Below, in pieces: positions 1 through 6,127 of a stretch of DNA of 10,947 nt. The stretch's first letter is position 1. Every line of letters starts with the position of its first letter. The DNA comes from CAZSRX01 sp964609675 [NCBI: uncultured Bacteroidota bacterium] (GTDB taxonomy: Bacteria > CLD3 > SB21): assembly GCA_964609675.1 (NCBI GenBank), contig CAZSRX010000054.1, positions 1-10,947 of the forward strand, given 5' to 3'. The notes below the pieces were generated by a model. That model ran no database searches. It was not told the DNA's origin and saw only the letters and a program-made list of their open reading frames with translations. Both the position numbers and the translations under genes were made by a program.

Positions 1-2
1 CT

Positions 3-1133
3 TCTGCGGTAACAGGAAAAACTTCTTGGTATGCCCGATTCTGGGATGAAGAAGCCAACAGGTATGCCCAAACAAGAGCTCTTAATATCCCTTATGCAGG
101 TAAGCGGAATGGGCGAGATCTCGCATTCCAGGCTGCCCAGTCGCTAGCTGTACATATCAAACGAGATGAAGATCCTTTCCTTTTAGATTTCGTAACCGCA
201 TTTTGGGCTCCAGATAGCAGACATATCAAGTCGCGAGCTTTAGTTGACAAGAAACCGCTATCTGCCGAATACCTTAGCCATAACCGTCGGTCGATTCAAC
301 TTTACTTAGCACCATTTCCAGGTTTTAAGGGTCTCCGCCTTTCGAAACTTAAGGCAGGAATTGTAAAGGACTGGCAGCTATGGGTAATGGAGCATGGGGG
401 AACACCTCGGTCATGTAATATTGCACTTCAAGTCTTGAGAGTTCCTGTTCGTGATGCTGTTGCCAGAGGTGAACTAGCCGGTGATCCGCTTGCAATAGTA
501 AAAAAAATTCCCGAACATCTGAAAGAACGCGGAGTTCTTACTCCTAAAGAAATCAGTGCTCTACTGAGAATTGAGGATGGAGATCCACGAATAAGAGCCG
601 CTGTATTACTTGCTGTTCTCGGGGGGTTACGGAGAGGAGAGATCCGAGGCCTTCGATGGGGCGACATTGACTGGGATAATTACCTACTGCATATCCGACA
701 TAACGCGGTTAATGAAGAATTAGATAAACCACCAAAAACTGGATCATATCGAGACATCCCTCTTCACCAAGCTGTGAGTAAGACGCTCAAAGAGGTACTT
801 GCAGTCTCGCCTCGAATTGGTCAAGATGACTTTGTATTCTTCTCCCTTTATAGGGAAAATACACCACTCACTGGCCATGCATTATTGAATGGCTTATGTC
901 AAATGCTTCAAATGATCGGAATCAATGAAGTGGAACGGAGGAGGCGAAACCTCAATCTTCATGCAATGCGCCACTCTTTCATAACATTAGCGCGAGGGCT
1001 TGGTATGCCAGATATATCAGTAATGGCTTTAAGTGGTCATAAATCTCCAGAAATGTTAACAAGATACAGTCATGGTAATCAGACAATAGATTATAAATTT
1101 GTCCGATCAATTATTGAGGAGAGCATCCAATGA
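3..1133 (+). CDS. Tyrosine recombinase / integrase, 5' end outside window
   Basis: Site-specific recombinase of the phage integrase family, expected to integrate and excise the element carrying the genes that follow. The frame is open from the window edge, so at least 376 residues are visible. The ATG at 387 lies inside the core-binding domain and is not a credible start, and the true start is upstream of the window. Counting from that ATG, the catalytic set is complete: Arg82 in GLRRGE, Lys117 in PPKTGS, His192 and Arg195 in LHAMRH, His218 in LSGHKS and the nucleophile Tyr227 in LTRYSH. An N-terminal arm-binding-like part (W-Y-A-R-F-W near the left edge) precedes the core-binding helices. 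The stop overlaps the next start as ATGA, so the two are translationally coupled. The protein looks functional. Which attachment site it uses cannot be seen. Confidence 0.95.
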   Translation, partial: SAVTGKTSWYARFWDEEANRYAQTRALNIPYAGKRNGRDLAFQAAQSLAVHIKRDEDPFLLDFVTAFWAPDSRHIKSRALVDKKPLSAEYLSHNRRSIQLYLAPFPGFKGLRLSKLKAGIVKDWQLWVMEHGGTPRSCNIALQVLRVPVRDAVARGELAGDPLAIVKKIPEHLKERGVLTPKEISALLRIEDGDPRIRAAVLLAVLGGLRRGEIRGLRWGDIDWDNYLLHIRHNAVNEELDKPPKTGSYRDIPLHQAVSKTLKEVLAVSPRIGQDDFVFFSLYRENTPLTGHALLNGLCQMLQMIGINEVERRRRNLNLHAMRHSFITLARGLGMPDISVMALSGHKSPEMLTRYSHGNQTIDYKFVRSIIEESIQ

Positions 1134-1495
1134 GCTCATGTGAAAAAGAAGAATTAAATGCTTTGGTAGAAACCGCTAAAGCACGCATTCAAAGTAAATT
1201 AAAACTTTCAGATTCTGAATTTGAAGGATATTACGAAGAAACTCATGTTGTACATAGACTACCTGTGTCTTATTTCAAGAAACTGCGAGTAATGGGCTTT
1301 AAAAATGCAACAATCGGGCAAATGTTTGGCTTATCTGAAATGAAAGTTCGGAAAATTATGAAAAATCCAGATCTTAATAAATCAATTACTGTACATGTGT
1401 ATGAGAGTGAGGTTCTTCGAATATCTAGAATCATGTCTGCAAAAAAAATAGTTGATACTAATGGACACGAAGTAGATTATAATGATATTATTTAA
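1130..1495 (+). CDS. Small HTH-like protein coupled to the integrase
   Basis: A 121-residue protein with no family I can name. Its start overlaps the integrase stop by ATGA, and GAGGAG at 1116-1121 gives a good ribosome binding site 8 bases upstream. Residues about 57-79 (KNATIGQMFGLSEMKVRKIM) read like a helix-turn-helix: a conserved-looking Ile/Gly turn, then a basic recognition helix. The N-terminus is acidic and probably helical. There is no signal peptide or membrane segment. The coupling suggests a partner of the recombinase, for example a directionality or regulatory factor, but that is inference from position. The reading frame is intact and its codon use resembles the integrase's. 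Confidence 0.8.
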   Translation: MSSCEKEELNALVETAKARIQSKLKLSDSEFEGYYEETHVVHRLPVSYFKKLRVMGFKNATIGQMFGLSEMKVRKIMKNPDLNKSITVHVYESEVLRISRIMSAKKIVDTNGHEVDYNDII

Positions 1496-1653
1496 CAAAT
1501 AACGTAAGGGAATACAGGAGTAAGGTTAACTGATACCTGCCCGATCCGTTGTCTTGACTTCTCTTGTAGAAGCAAGACGAGAGGCGCCAAGCATAATCTG
1601 CGTGCCGACATCTCCTCTACTAAATAAGTAGGGATTATTGTCGGAGGCGTAGT
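1496..1653. promoter_or_regulatory. Intergenic region with hairpins upstream of the excisionase gene
   Basis: This non-coding gap separates the integrase pair from the xis-rep gene cluster, so it is where a promoter, operator or recombinase arm sites would be expected. It holds an inverted repeat at 1551-1578: GTCTTG + CTTCT pairs with AGAAG + CAAGAC, 11 bp with one bulged A and a 5-base loop. A smaller one, CTACT-AAATA-AGTAG, lies at 1617-1631. Neither is followed by a T-run, so they are not typical intrinsic terminators. No convincing -35/-10 pair was found. The function is inferred from position only. Confidence 0.4.
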
Positions 1654-1851
1654 ATGCAAATGCAACCGCATACACCACAATTCATCTCTAGAAAAGAAGC
1701 TGCCAAGTCCCTTGGGATAAGCCTTCCTACTATCTCAAGGCATTTAGCAAAGGGCTTAATCCCACACATCAAGTTAGGCGGTCGAGTACTAATCCCGGTG
1801 GATTTTATCCAACGGACATCAGATGCCGCATTCTCCGTAGAAGGAAACTGA
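1654..1851 (+). CDS. Excisionase-type helix-turn-helix protein
   Basis: A 65-residue DNA-binding protein of the excisionase/HTH_17 (MerR-like) type. Residues 11-45 carry the family pattern: ISRKEAAKSLGISLPTISRH, then a glycine-turn wing LAKGLIPHIKLGGRVLIP, then an Asp-Phe helix. Family members bind DNA next to the attachment site and steer the integrase to excision, or act as small regulators. The start at ATG 1654 has GGAGG at 1643-1647 seven bases upstream. A second in-frame ATG two codons later is possible. It is the first gene of a closely packed cluster running to about 3734. An excisionase role is likely from family and context. A purely regulatory role is the alternative. Confidence 0.85.
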   Translation: MQMQPHTPQFISRKEAAKSLGISLPTISRHLAKGLIPHIKLGGRVLIPVDFIQRTSDAAFSVEGN

Positions 1852-1852
1852 T

Positions 1853-2056
1853 ATGAGTGCGCAAACCGTAAATCCGGACGCGCTCATGACCGTCCTTCAT
1901 CCCGAACTCATTAAACTCTGTAAAAACGCGCCTCAATTTGGCCGAATCGTCTTAACTGCCGATATCCACGATTGGGATATTGGCCGAATCTCCTTGGGTA
2001 TCGAGGCAGCCCGCCGAATCGCCCCGCGCCCCTCTAGAGAAGGGGGTAGCCGATGA
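1853..2056 (+). CDS. Small hypothetical protein of the xis-rep cluster
   Basis: A 67-residue protein, unrecognised. It starts 1 base after the excisionase stop with an AAGGAAA-type ribosome binding site inside the previous gene, and its own stop overlaps the next start as ATGA. Both points support real translation. The central stretch (LIKLCKNAPQFGRIVLTADI, then HDWDIGRISLG) resembles the short beta-hairpin pattern of small DUF2292-like proteins (Gly-x-Ile/Val then His-Asp-x-x-Ile). That resemblance is weak and from memory. The C-terminus is basic (RPSREGGSR). There is no membrane segment or signal. Function unknown. Confidence 0.7.
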   Translation: MSAQTVNPDALMTVLHPELIKLCKNAPQFGRIVLTADIHDWDIGRISLGIEAARRIAPRPSREGGSR

Positions 2057-2433
2057 ACACTACTATACCTTGTTGGATCGCCTCAAAGATTACCGCATCT
2101 GCTATAGAGCTTAAGGGCATTTTAGCCCTACCTTCGATTAGCGTAGCCTTCGGCGAACTTGAAAGTCGCACGCATATTTTATTGCGTGCAGAACTACTTG
2201 TTTTCCCGGCTCTTGCTGAGCTTGTTCCGGCTGACTTTGTAAAATTGCTCGTAGCAGGATCTTTCTCCGCATTATCATCATATGAACGCGCAGCAATGGT
2301 ACTCATTGAGATAGATGCTCAATCATTATCTATCGCAATTAATCTTGATAACCAAGCTGAGTTCACACATCTAAAGTGGCAAGCCCTCGCGTGTTTACTC
2401 CAGGAGGCCATGAATGCGCGATGCCCTCTATGA
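2053..2433 (+). CDS. Hypothetical protein, 126 aa, upstream of the Rep ATPase
   Basis: Unrecognised protein rich in Ala, Leu, Ile and Ser. It is fairly hydrophobic but broken by charged residues, so no clear transmembrane helix is called. AAGGGGG just upstream of ATG 2053 is a good ribosome binding site, and the start overlaps the preceding stop (ATGA). Its 3' end overlaps the ATPase gene by 20 bases and contains that gene's GGAGG ribosome binding site. The ATPase is therefore probably made by coupled translation. An ORF of 90 codons on the opposite strand is a shadow. The position suggests an accessory to replication or its control; nothing in the sequence proves this. Confidence 0.75.
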   Translation: MNTTIPCWIASKITASAIELKGILALPSISVAFGELESRTHILLRAELLVFPALAELVPADFVKLLVAGSFSALSSYERAAMVLIEIDAQSLSIAINLDNQAEFTHLKWQALACLLQEAMNARCPL

Positions 2434-3496
2434 GCAAATACAAAAAGCAGCTAAGGAGCAAGAACGCAAAGAAGCATTGCTAGCGCAGCTTCCAAAAGAT
2501 TGGACTGGCCGAGAAATAATGACAACCAGCTTCCCTCCAACTCGATGGGCTGTTAAAGGCTTAATACCTACTGGAGCGATTCTGCTTTCAGGGATTTATA
2601 AAGTCGGAAAAAGCTGGCTAATGCTACAGCTCGCCGATTGCATCTCAAAGGGAAAGCCATTCTTGGGAAATGAAACGAATCAGGGGACCGTACTCTATCT
2701 TGCCCTTGAGGATGGTCCTGCAAGGATAAAGCGACGTGCTCAAGCAATGGGAATAATCCTTGCTGAGAATGTCCATATCTATAATTCATGGCTTCCTGGT
2801 AATGATGGGCTAGATACTCTTGATGCATGGCTAACAAAGAGTCCTGCACGACTTGTAACCATCGACACGCTTTCACGCTGGCAGGATGACTTTCACGGTT
2901 CAGATATATGGGCACGGGATACTAAACGAATTTCCGATCTTAAAGCAATTGCGGATCTTCATGATTGTACAGTTCTCATTGTCCACCACCGGAGCAAAGC
3001 TATCAGAGAGGATATTCATCAAAGTGTAGCTGGGACTAATGCTCTTCAAGGTGCTGCTGATGGTTCTATCATCCTAGATAAAAAACGAAATGAGAATACA
3101 GGGAAGCTGTCCATTGTTGGACGAGATATTCCTGAAGGTGAGCTGGTAATTGAATTCATGCCCGAAACTTGCACCTGGAGAGCCCTTGATATTGATCCCA
3201 CAGAGCTTACCTTAAACGCAGATCGAAGGATGATACTTGATGTGATCCGAGAGCTAGGTGGTACGGCAAAACCTGGGCAGATTGCTGGACGCTTAGGGAA
3301 AGACAGAAGCAACGTATCCCATCTTCTCCGAAAATTGACTCATGAAGGTACTATAGCCTCCACCGGCTACGGTACTTATACCATCCAAAAACCCGATCAC
3401 AGTGTTCACACTGTTCCCACTTCGCTAATAGAACGTAATAAAACTATGAATAGTGTGAACACTGTGAATGGTATTCAGGGAGTATGTGATGAATAG
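2414..3496 (+). CDS. RepA/AAA_25-type replicative ATPase with C-terminal winged helix
   Basis: A 360-residue RecA-fold ATPase of the kind used as replication helicase or initiator by plasmids, prophages and integrative elements. Residues 60-67 (GIYKVGKS) are Walker A. LVTID with Asp151 is Walker B. HH at 201-202 and the SVAGTNALQGAADGSI stretch (214-229) match the family's sensor and inter-subunit region. Residues about 270-325 form a winged helix (PGQIAGRLGKDRSNVSHLLR), likely for origin binding. The tail after 327 contains HSVHTV and NSVNTVN, encoded by two inverted palindromes. The start at ATG 2414 is chosen because GGAGG at 2403-2407 lies 6 bases upstream; ATG 2410 belongs to the previous frame. 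It probably lets the excised element replicate. A regulatory ATPase is the less likely alternative. Confidence 0.88.
   Translation: MRDALYEQIQKAAKEQERKEALLAQLPKDWTGREIMTTSFPPTRWAVKGLIPTGAILLSGIYKVGKSWLMLQLADCISKGKPFLGNETNQGTVLYLALEDGPARIKRRAQAMGIILAENVHIYNSWLPGNDGLDTLDAWLTKSPARLVTIDTLSRWQDDFHGSDIWARDTKRISDLKAIADLHDCTVLIVHHRSKAIREDIHQSVAGTNALQGAADGSIILDKKRNENTGKLSIVGRDIPEGELVIEFMPETCTWRALDIDPTELTLNADRRMILDVIRELGGTAKPGQIAGRLGKDRSNVSHLLRKLTHEGTIASTGYGTYTIQKPDHSVHTVPTSLIERNKTMNSVNTVNGIQGVCDE
3397..3467. repeat. Pair of inverted iteron-like palindromes in the rep 3' end
   Basis: The 16-mer TCACAGTGTTCACACT at 3397-3412 recurs as its exact reverse complement at 3452-3467. Each copy is itself nearly palindromic: CAGTGT-TC-ACACTG at the first site and AGTGT-GA-ACACT at the second. 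They lie about 40 bases apart inside the last codons of the ATPase gene, after the folded winged-helix domain. Repeats inside or next to a rep gene are a common layout for an origin bound by its own initiator. That role is inference here. Confidence 0.6.
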
Positions 3497-3734
3497 CTTC
3501 CCCAAAGAACTACTCAAAAACCAGACAGGATCTAAACAAAAAGCAGACAAACAGAGAAAACCAAGAGCCCACACTCTCCGCATAAAATGTATGAACTGCA
3601 AGCCTTGGGTTTTCTCAAGAGGCGCAGCACTGTCCTGCTACAGATTGCACACTTCACCTAGCAAGACACTAGAGTCCAGCCGCACCAAAGAGCCCGCATT
3701 TTTTAACAGTAAAGATCAAGATCACTATTCATAA
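3489..3734 (+). CDS. Small basic Cys-containing hypothetical protein
   Basis: An 81-residue protein read from ATG 3489, which has AGGGAG at 3477-3482 six bases upstream and overlaps the ATPase stop by 8 bases. A longer reading from 3468 has no such site. The first 33 residues are very basic (KQKADKQRKPRAHTLRIK). Cys34 and Cys37 (CMNC) and Cys50 could be part of a metal-binding knuckle, but a fourth ligand is not obvious. No family recognised. It is the last intact gene of the element's plus-strand cluster before the IS scar. A nucleic-acid-binding role fits the charge and is only a guess. Confidence 0.6.
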   Translation: MNSFPKELLKNQTGSKQKADKQRKPRAHTLRIKCMNCKPWVFSRGAALSCYRLHTSPSKTLESSRTKEPAFFNSKDQDHYS

Positions 3735-3744
3735 AGGGGAAATT

Positions 3745-3792
3745 ATGAAGACAGAGAAGAGGAGAACATTACCATACATGTCGCCTGACTGA
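3745..3792 (+). pseudogene. Start of a truncated gene, 15 codons
   Basis: ATG 3745 has a strong ribosome binding site (AAAGGGGA) 5 bases upstream and opens MKTEKRRTLPYMSPD before a TGA at 3790. The insertion sequence begins 13 bases later. Removing the IS and one AGCA copy joins the sequence to AT-rich DNA with no continuing frame, so the gene was probably already broken or its remainder has been lost. It is too short to name; the opening residues would suit a cytosolic, possibly DNA-binding protein. Confidence 0.4.
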
Positions 3793-3801
3793 CGCTTTGA
3801 G

Positions 3802-3805
3802 AGCA
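3802..3805. repeat. Target-site duplication, left copy (AGCA)
   Basis: AGCA directly abuts the left IS end, which begins TGATC at 3806, and is repeated right after the right end. Four-base duplications are typical of the IS407 group within IS3. Confidence 0.65.
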
Positions 3806-3841
3806 TGATCTGCTCCCCCAAAACTGGGCACCCATACTGCT

Positions 3842-3865
3842 AGTACTCGCATTGTATGCGATACT
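3842..3865. repeat. Hairpin between IS left end and orfA
   Basis: AGTACTCGCAT pairs with ATGCGATACT around a TGT loop, giving 10 base pairs with one bulged C. The orfA ribosome binding site (AGGAAGGAG) follows directly. Such hairpins in IS leaders can limit translation from outside transcripts; that role is inferred. Confidence 0.5.
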
Positions 3866-3883
3866 CCAGGAAGGAGCGGTTTA

Positions 3884-4147
3884 ATGAAGAAATCGAGCTT
3901 CACCGATTAGCAAATTTCTTTTGCCCTGAAGCAAGCGGAAACCGGTACACCTGTCGCCGATATCATCCGAAAGATGGAAATCAGCGAACAGACTTTCTGC
4001 CGGTGGAAGAAGAAGTATGCTGGACTACTGCCCAGCGAACTGAAACGGTTGCGGCAGCTCGAAGATGAAAACAAACATTTGAAGCAGATGGTTGCCGAGC
4101 TCAGCCTGGACAAGCACATGCTGCACCAGGTGCTGTCAAAAGGATGA
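3884..4147 (+). pseudogene. IS3-family orfA, nonsense codon at position 9
   Basis: Transposase helper protein with the IS3 HTH plus leucine-zipper layout. The frame from ATG 3884 reads MKKSSFTD, then TAG at 3908-3910, then QISFALKQAETGTPVADIIR, EISEQTFCRWKKKYAGL and a heptad stretch LKRLRQLEDENKHLKQMVAE to TGA at 4145. An AGGAAGGAG ribosome binding site lies upstream. Apart from the stop it is a full-length OrfA, normally followed by a programmed frameshift into orfB. Here the AAAAGG near 4138-4143 is joined directly to a distant part of orfB. A single base change would explain the TAG. Confidence 0.85.
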
Positions 4148-4634
4148 TCAAACAGTCTTGTGGATGAAGATTCGCGATTACGCTACAGCGCGGGTGAAGT
4201 ATGGCTATCGAAGAATCCATGTACTTTTGCAACGTGAAGGCTTGAAGATTAACCGAAAGCGTGTCTACCGTCATTACTGTCTAGAAAATCTCAGAAAATT
4301 TGTTACATGCTCGACGCTAGAATCCATTCGTGTCGATAATGGACCGGAATTCGTATTGAAGGAACTTGATCTTTGGGCATATCATTGCGGCGTAAAGCTT
4401 TCATTTTCTCGTCCAGGCAAACCAACGGACAGTCCGCATATTGAATCGTTCAATGGCAGTTTTCGAGAAGAATGTCTGCAGACACACTGGTTTTTATCCC
4501 TGGAAGATGCGAAGATCAAAATCGAGACGCGGCGAAGGGACTACAACGAGTTCCGGCCGGATAGCTCGCTTGGGTACAGGACACCTAAAGAATTCGCGTC
4601 TCTGGAATCTGGTTCCAACAGCCTGTCAGGCTGA
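4143..4634 (+). pseudogene. IS3-family orfB transposase with two internal deletions
   Basis: Remnant of the DDE transposase. Homology starts abruptly at DDQTVLWMKIRDYATARVKY, so the N-terminal HTH is missing. It continues to NRKRVYRHYCLENL (about 4290), then jumps to LESIRVDNGPEF. About 90 residues with the first catalytic Asp (WSMDF-type motif) are lost. The second Asp (VDNGPEF) and the Glu (HIESFNGSFREECL) remain with 35 residues between them, as in the D35E family. The tail (DYNEFRPDSSLGYRTPKEFA) is normal. The frame opens at 4092 in the orfA overlap, but that leader is not transposase-like. Inactive. Confidence 0.88.
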
Positions 4635-4675
4635 TTTTCTAACTTAAAAAGTGTCCAGAAAATGGAGGACTATCA

Positions 4676-4679
4676 AGCA
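4676..4679. repeat. Target-site duplication, right copy (AGCA)
   Basis: AGCA directly follows the right IS end (...CTATCA, 4675) and matches the four bases before the left end. Confidence 0.65.
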
Positions 4680-4746
4680 TTTAAAAAAAATGACAGCATA
4701 ATGGTCTAAAAACAGGCGTGTAACTTCTTTTTCTTAATATCTAATA

Positions 4747-5031
4747 TTAGCCTTCATCTTGGCACGATGAAAGAAAAATATAACAGTCCTTATTGTGATC
4801 AAAAACTGCAAGGCTTGTAGAACATAGCATATTTTCATCACGTTCTTGGATATATTTCACTACTGTATATTTATCTTTCTCGATTAAGTAGGAGTTATTA
4901 AAATAATATATGTGCCAGTTTGATGGTATTCTTGTATCAGTGAACAGCTCGAAGTAATTTATAGATTCATGTATTTTCTCTTCAAGTTTTTTTTTAAGGT
5001 ATTCTACAGGAGGATTTTCTTTTTTATCCAT
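4747..5031 (-). CDS. Hypothetical protein, second gene of a two-gene operon
   Basis: A 94-residue soluble protein, unrecognised. It starts at the TAATG overlap with the upstream gene's stop, with GAGGA eight bases before the ATG. The sequence begins with a charged helical stretch (PPVEYLKKKLEEKIHESINY). It continues with an aromatic, beta-rich part (WHIYYFNNSYLIEK, KYTVVKYIQE) and ends in CYIFLSSCQDEG. The beta-rich half looks like a compact alpha/beta fold. No signal peptide or membrane helix. Strongly AT-rich codons set it apart from the restriction genes to the right. Coupling to its partner suggests a shared function, possibly a two-component cargo such as an immunity or antitoxin-like pair, but no toxin or catalytic motif is visible. 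Confidence 0.7.
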   Translation of the reverse strand: MDKKENPPVEYLKKKLEEKIHESINYFELFTDTRIPSNWHIYYFNNSYLIEKDKYTVVKYIQERDENMLCSTSLAVFDHNKDCYIFLSSCQDEG

Positions 5032-5363
5032 TAATCGTCCTCATCTAAGAATGAATCGTCAGGAAGAATTTCATAATCATTTTTATTGGTAATATTTTCT
5101 TTCTTCTCAAGGCGCTGCAAAAACATGGAAAATCTTTCTTGTCGTTCAAAATAATCGAGCATCCAACTTGAAAAATATTCTTTTATTTTTTCTGCCTTGA
5201 TAGGATCCATAAGAATGTAATCGCCAAGGACATGTGTAGGATCTTCAACATATCGTTCACGATTCTTCATAATATATTCCTGTATATCGAAATCATTGTA
5301 CATGCATGAATACTCTTTAATAAATTTCCATAAGGCTTTTTCCAACTCTAATTCTATTATCAT
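5031..5363 (-). CDS. Hypothetical acidic-tailed protein, first gene of a two-gene operon
   Basis: A 110-residue protein, unrecognised, probably all-helical and cytosolic. It opens MIIELELEKALWKFIKEY, has an amphipathic middle (IKAEKIKEYFSSWMLDYFER, RFSMFLQRLEKK) and ends in a very acidic tail (LPDDSFLDEDD). AGGAGG lies 7 bases upstream of the ATG, an excellent ribosome binding site. The stop overlaps the next start (TAATG). Acidic tails of this type occur in immunity proteins, antitoxins and DNA mimics, but that is only a resemblance. An AT-rich leader with a palindrome at 5433-5453 lies upstream and may control both genes. Confidence 0.72.
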   Translation of the reverse strand: MIIELELEKALWKFIKEYSCMYNDFDIQEYIMKNRERYVEDPTHVLGDYILMDPIKAEKIKEYFSSWMLDYFERQERFSMFLQRLEKKENITNKNDYEILPDDSFLDEDD

Positions 5364-5738
5364 AGTGCCTCCTATATGAGGGACTAATAAAATATGATCT
5401 CACTATGTACTTAAAGAAACTTTTACTAAGTGTAAATAGCAAAATGCTATTTAGAATGATGGACACATTATTAGCTATATTCTAGCACGAATTCTGTAAT
5501 AGAAAAGCTTATAGTTATTTAGAAAAATCGCTTGCCGAGCATATCGAGCTCGTAATCTTCAAGATATTTTTATAGTCCATTAATTTTAAAACTAGTCAAT
5601 ATTTAAATTTAATAAGAATCTTTGTGTTTGCTTTGAGACGCCCTTCTGAATAGTCACACTAAAAGTTACACTTCAATCAAATATGTTCAAGAAATAAAAT
5701 ATACACGCCAAACCATTTTAAAACTATCCATATTGTAA
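5364..5738. other. AT-rich non-coding leader and debris
   Basis: No credible gene. The part near 5364-5480 must hold the promoter of the minus-strand pair, though no clear -35/-10 pair stands out. A 21-codon minus-strand frame at 5515-5580 (MDYKNILK...) lacks a ribosome binding site and may be debris. An imperfect direct repeat sharing TTTTAAAACTA occurs near 5584-5594 and 5716-5726. The composition becomes clearly more GC-rich just after 5740, where the terminase remnant begins. Confidence 0.45.
5433..5453. promoter_or_regulatory. Perfect palindrome upstream of the unknown operon
   Basis: TAAATAGCA-AAA-TGCTATTTA has 9-bp perfect arms and a 3-base spacer, 70 bases before the start at 5363. 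It could be an operator for an autoregulator or a weak hairpin. There is no T-run suited to a terminator for either strand. Role inferred from position. Confidence 0.45.
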
Positions 5739-6011
5739 TTATGGACCGGATCCACAGGGACCCGTAACGAAGGGCTGCAGATGGGAGCAAGAAAGGTTGC
5801 CAGAAAAGCATGGGAGATGTCCCTTGATGATGGAGTCACAGTCATAGTAGCGGATCCTGCCTGCTGATTGAGGACTGTTCCATACCTTTTGGCAGATCCG
5901 AGAAATCCGGAGGGCGTGGATACCGAGGGAGAGGATCATAGTTGCGATTCGACGCGATATGGCGTTATGTCGGAATATGTGTGTAACCCGAAAATTCTAG
6001 TGATCAATTAA
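5739..6011 (+). pseudogene. Phage terminase large subunit, C-terminal fragment with in-frame stop
   Basis: The frame from 5739 (preceded by TAA) reads through TRNEGLQMGARKVARKAWEM and VTVIVADPAC, meets TGA at 5865-5867, then continues in the same frame as LRTVPYLLADPRNPEGVDTE, GEDHSCDSTRYGVMSE and ends at TAA 6009. The LIRTLPYL...DP.NPEDVDTDGEDHxxDxxRYG pattern is the well-known C-terminal end of terminase large subunits, the DNA-packaging ATPase/nuclease. The ATPase domain and most of the nuclease are absent. There is no start codon or ribosome binding site at the left, so this is prophage debris. Identification rests on remembered family pattern. Confidence 0.7.
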
Positions 6012-6127
6012 ACTATATACATTTAATAATTGGAGTTATTTGATTTTTTTGCATAATAGCAACATTAATTATTGTTATATTTTTCGGGGGTCATCTTATT
6101 CCCCCAGCAGAGTCAGGGAAGAGAATC

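Larger units (their letters stand above)
3806..4675 (+). mobile_element. Degenerate IS3-family (IS407-like) insertion sequence
   Basis: An 870-base element bounded by imperfect inverted ends. The left end runs TGAT...CTCC...CTGGGCAC (3806-3831). The right end read in reverse is TGAT...CCTCC...CTGGACAC (4675-4651). A 4-base duplication AGCA flanks it. It contains orfA and orfB remnants on the + strand. Intact members are about 1.2-1.3 kb, so roughly a third is missing, all of it internal. The element cannot transpose by itself, but its ends are present, so mobilisation by a related transposase is conceivable. Confidence 0.85.

Noticed and set aside
5515-5580. 21-codon minus-strand frame MDYKNILK..., faintly like an IS21-type transposase start
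   Set aside because: Too short, no ribosome binding site, and the resemblance covers only about 8 residues.
5364-5738. Possible CRISPR or tandem repeat array in the AT-rich gap
   Set aside because: Only short AT-rich matches such as TTTTAAAACTA occur; there is no regular spacing.
6086-6105. GGGGG...CCCCC hairpin before the orfB remnant
   Set aside because: Only 5 bp with a 10-base loop and no T-run after it; not convincing as a terminator or IS end.
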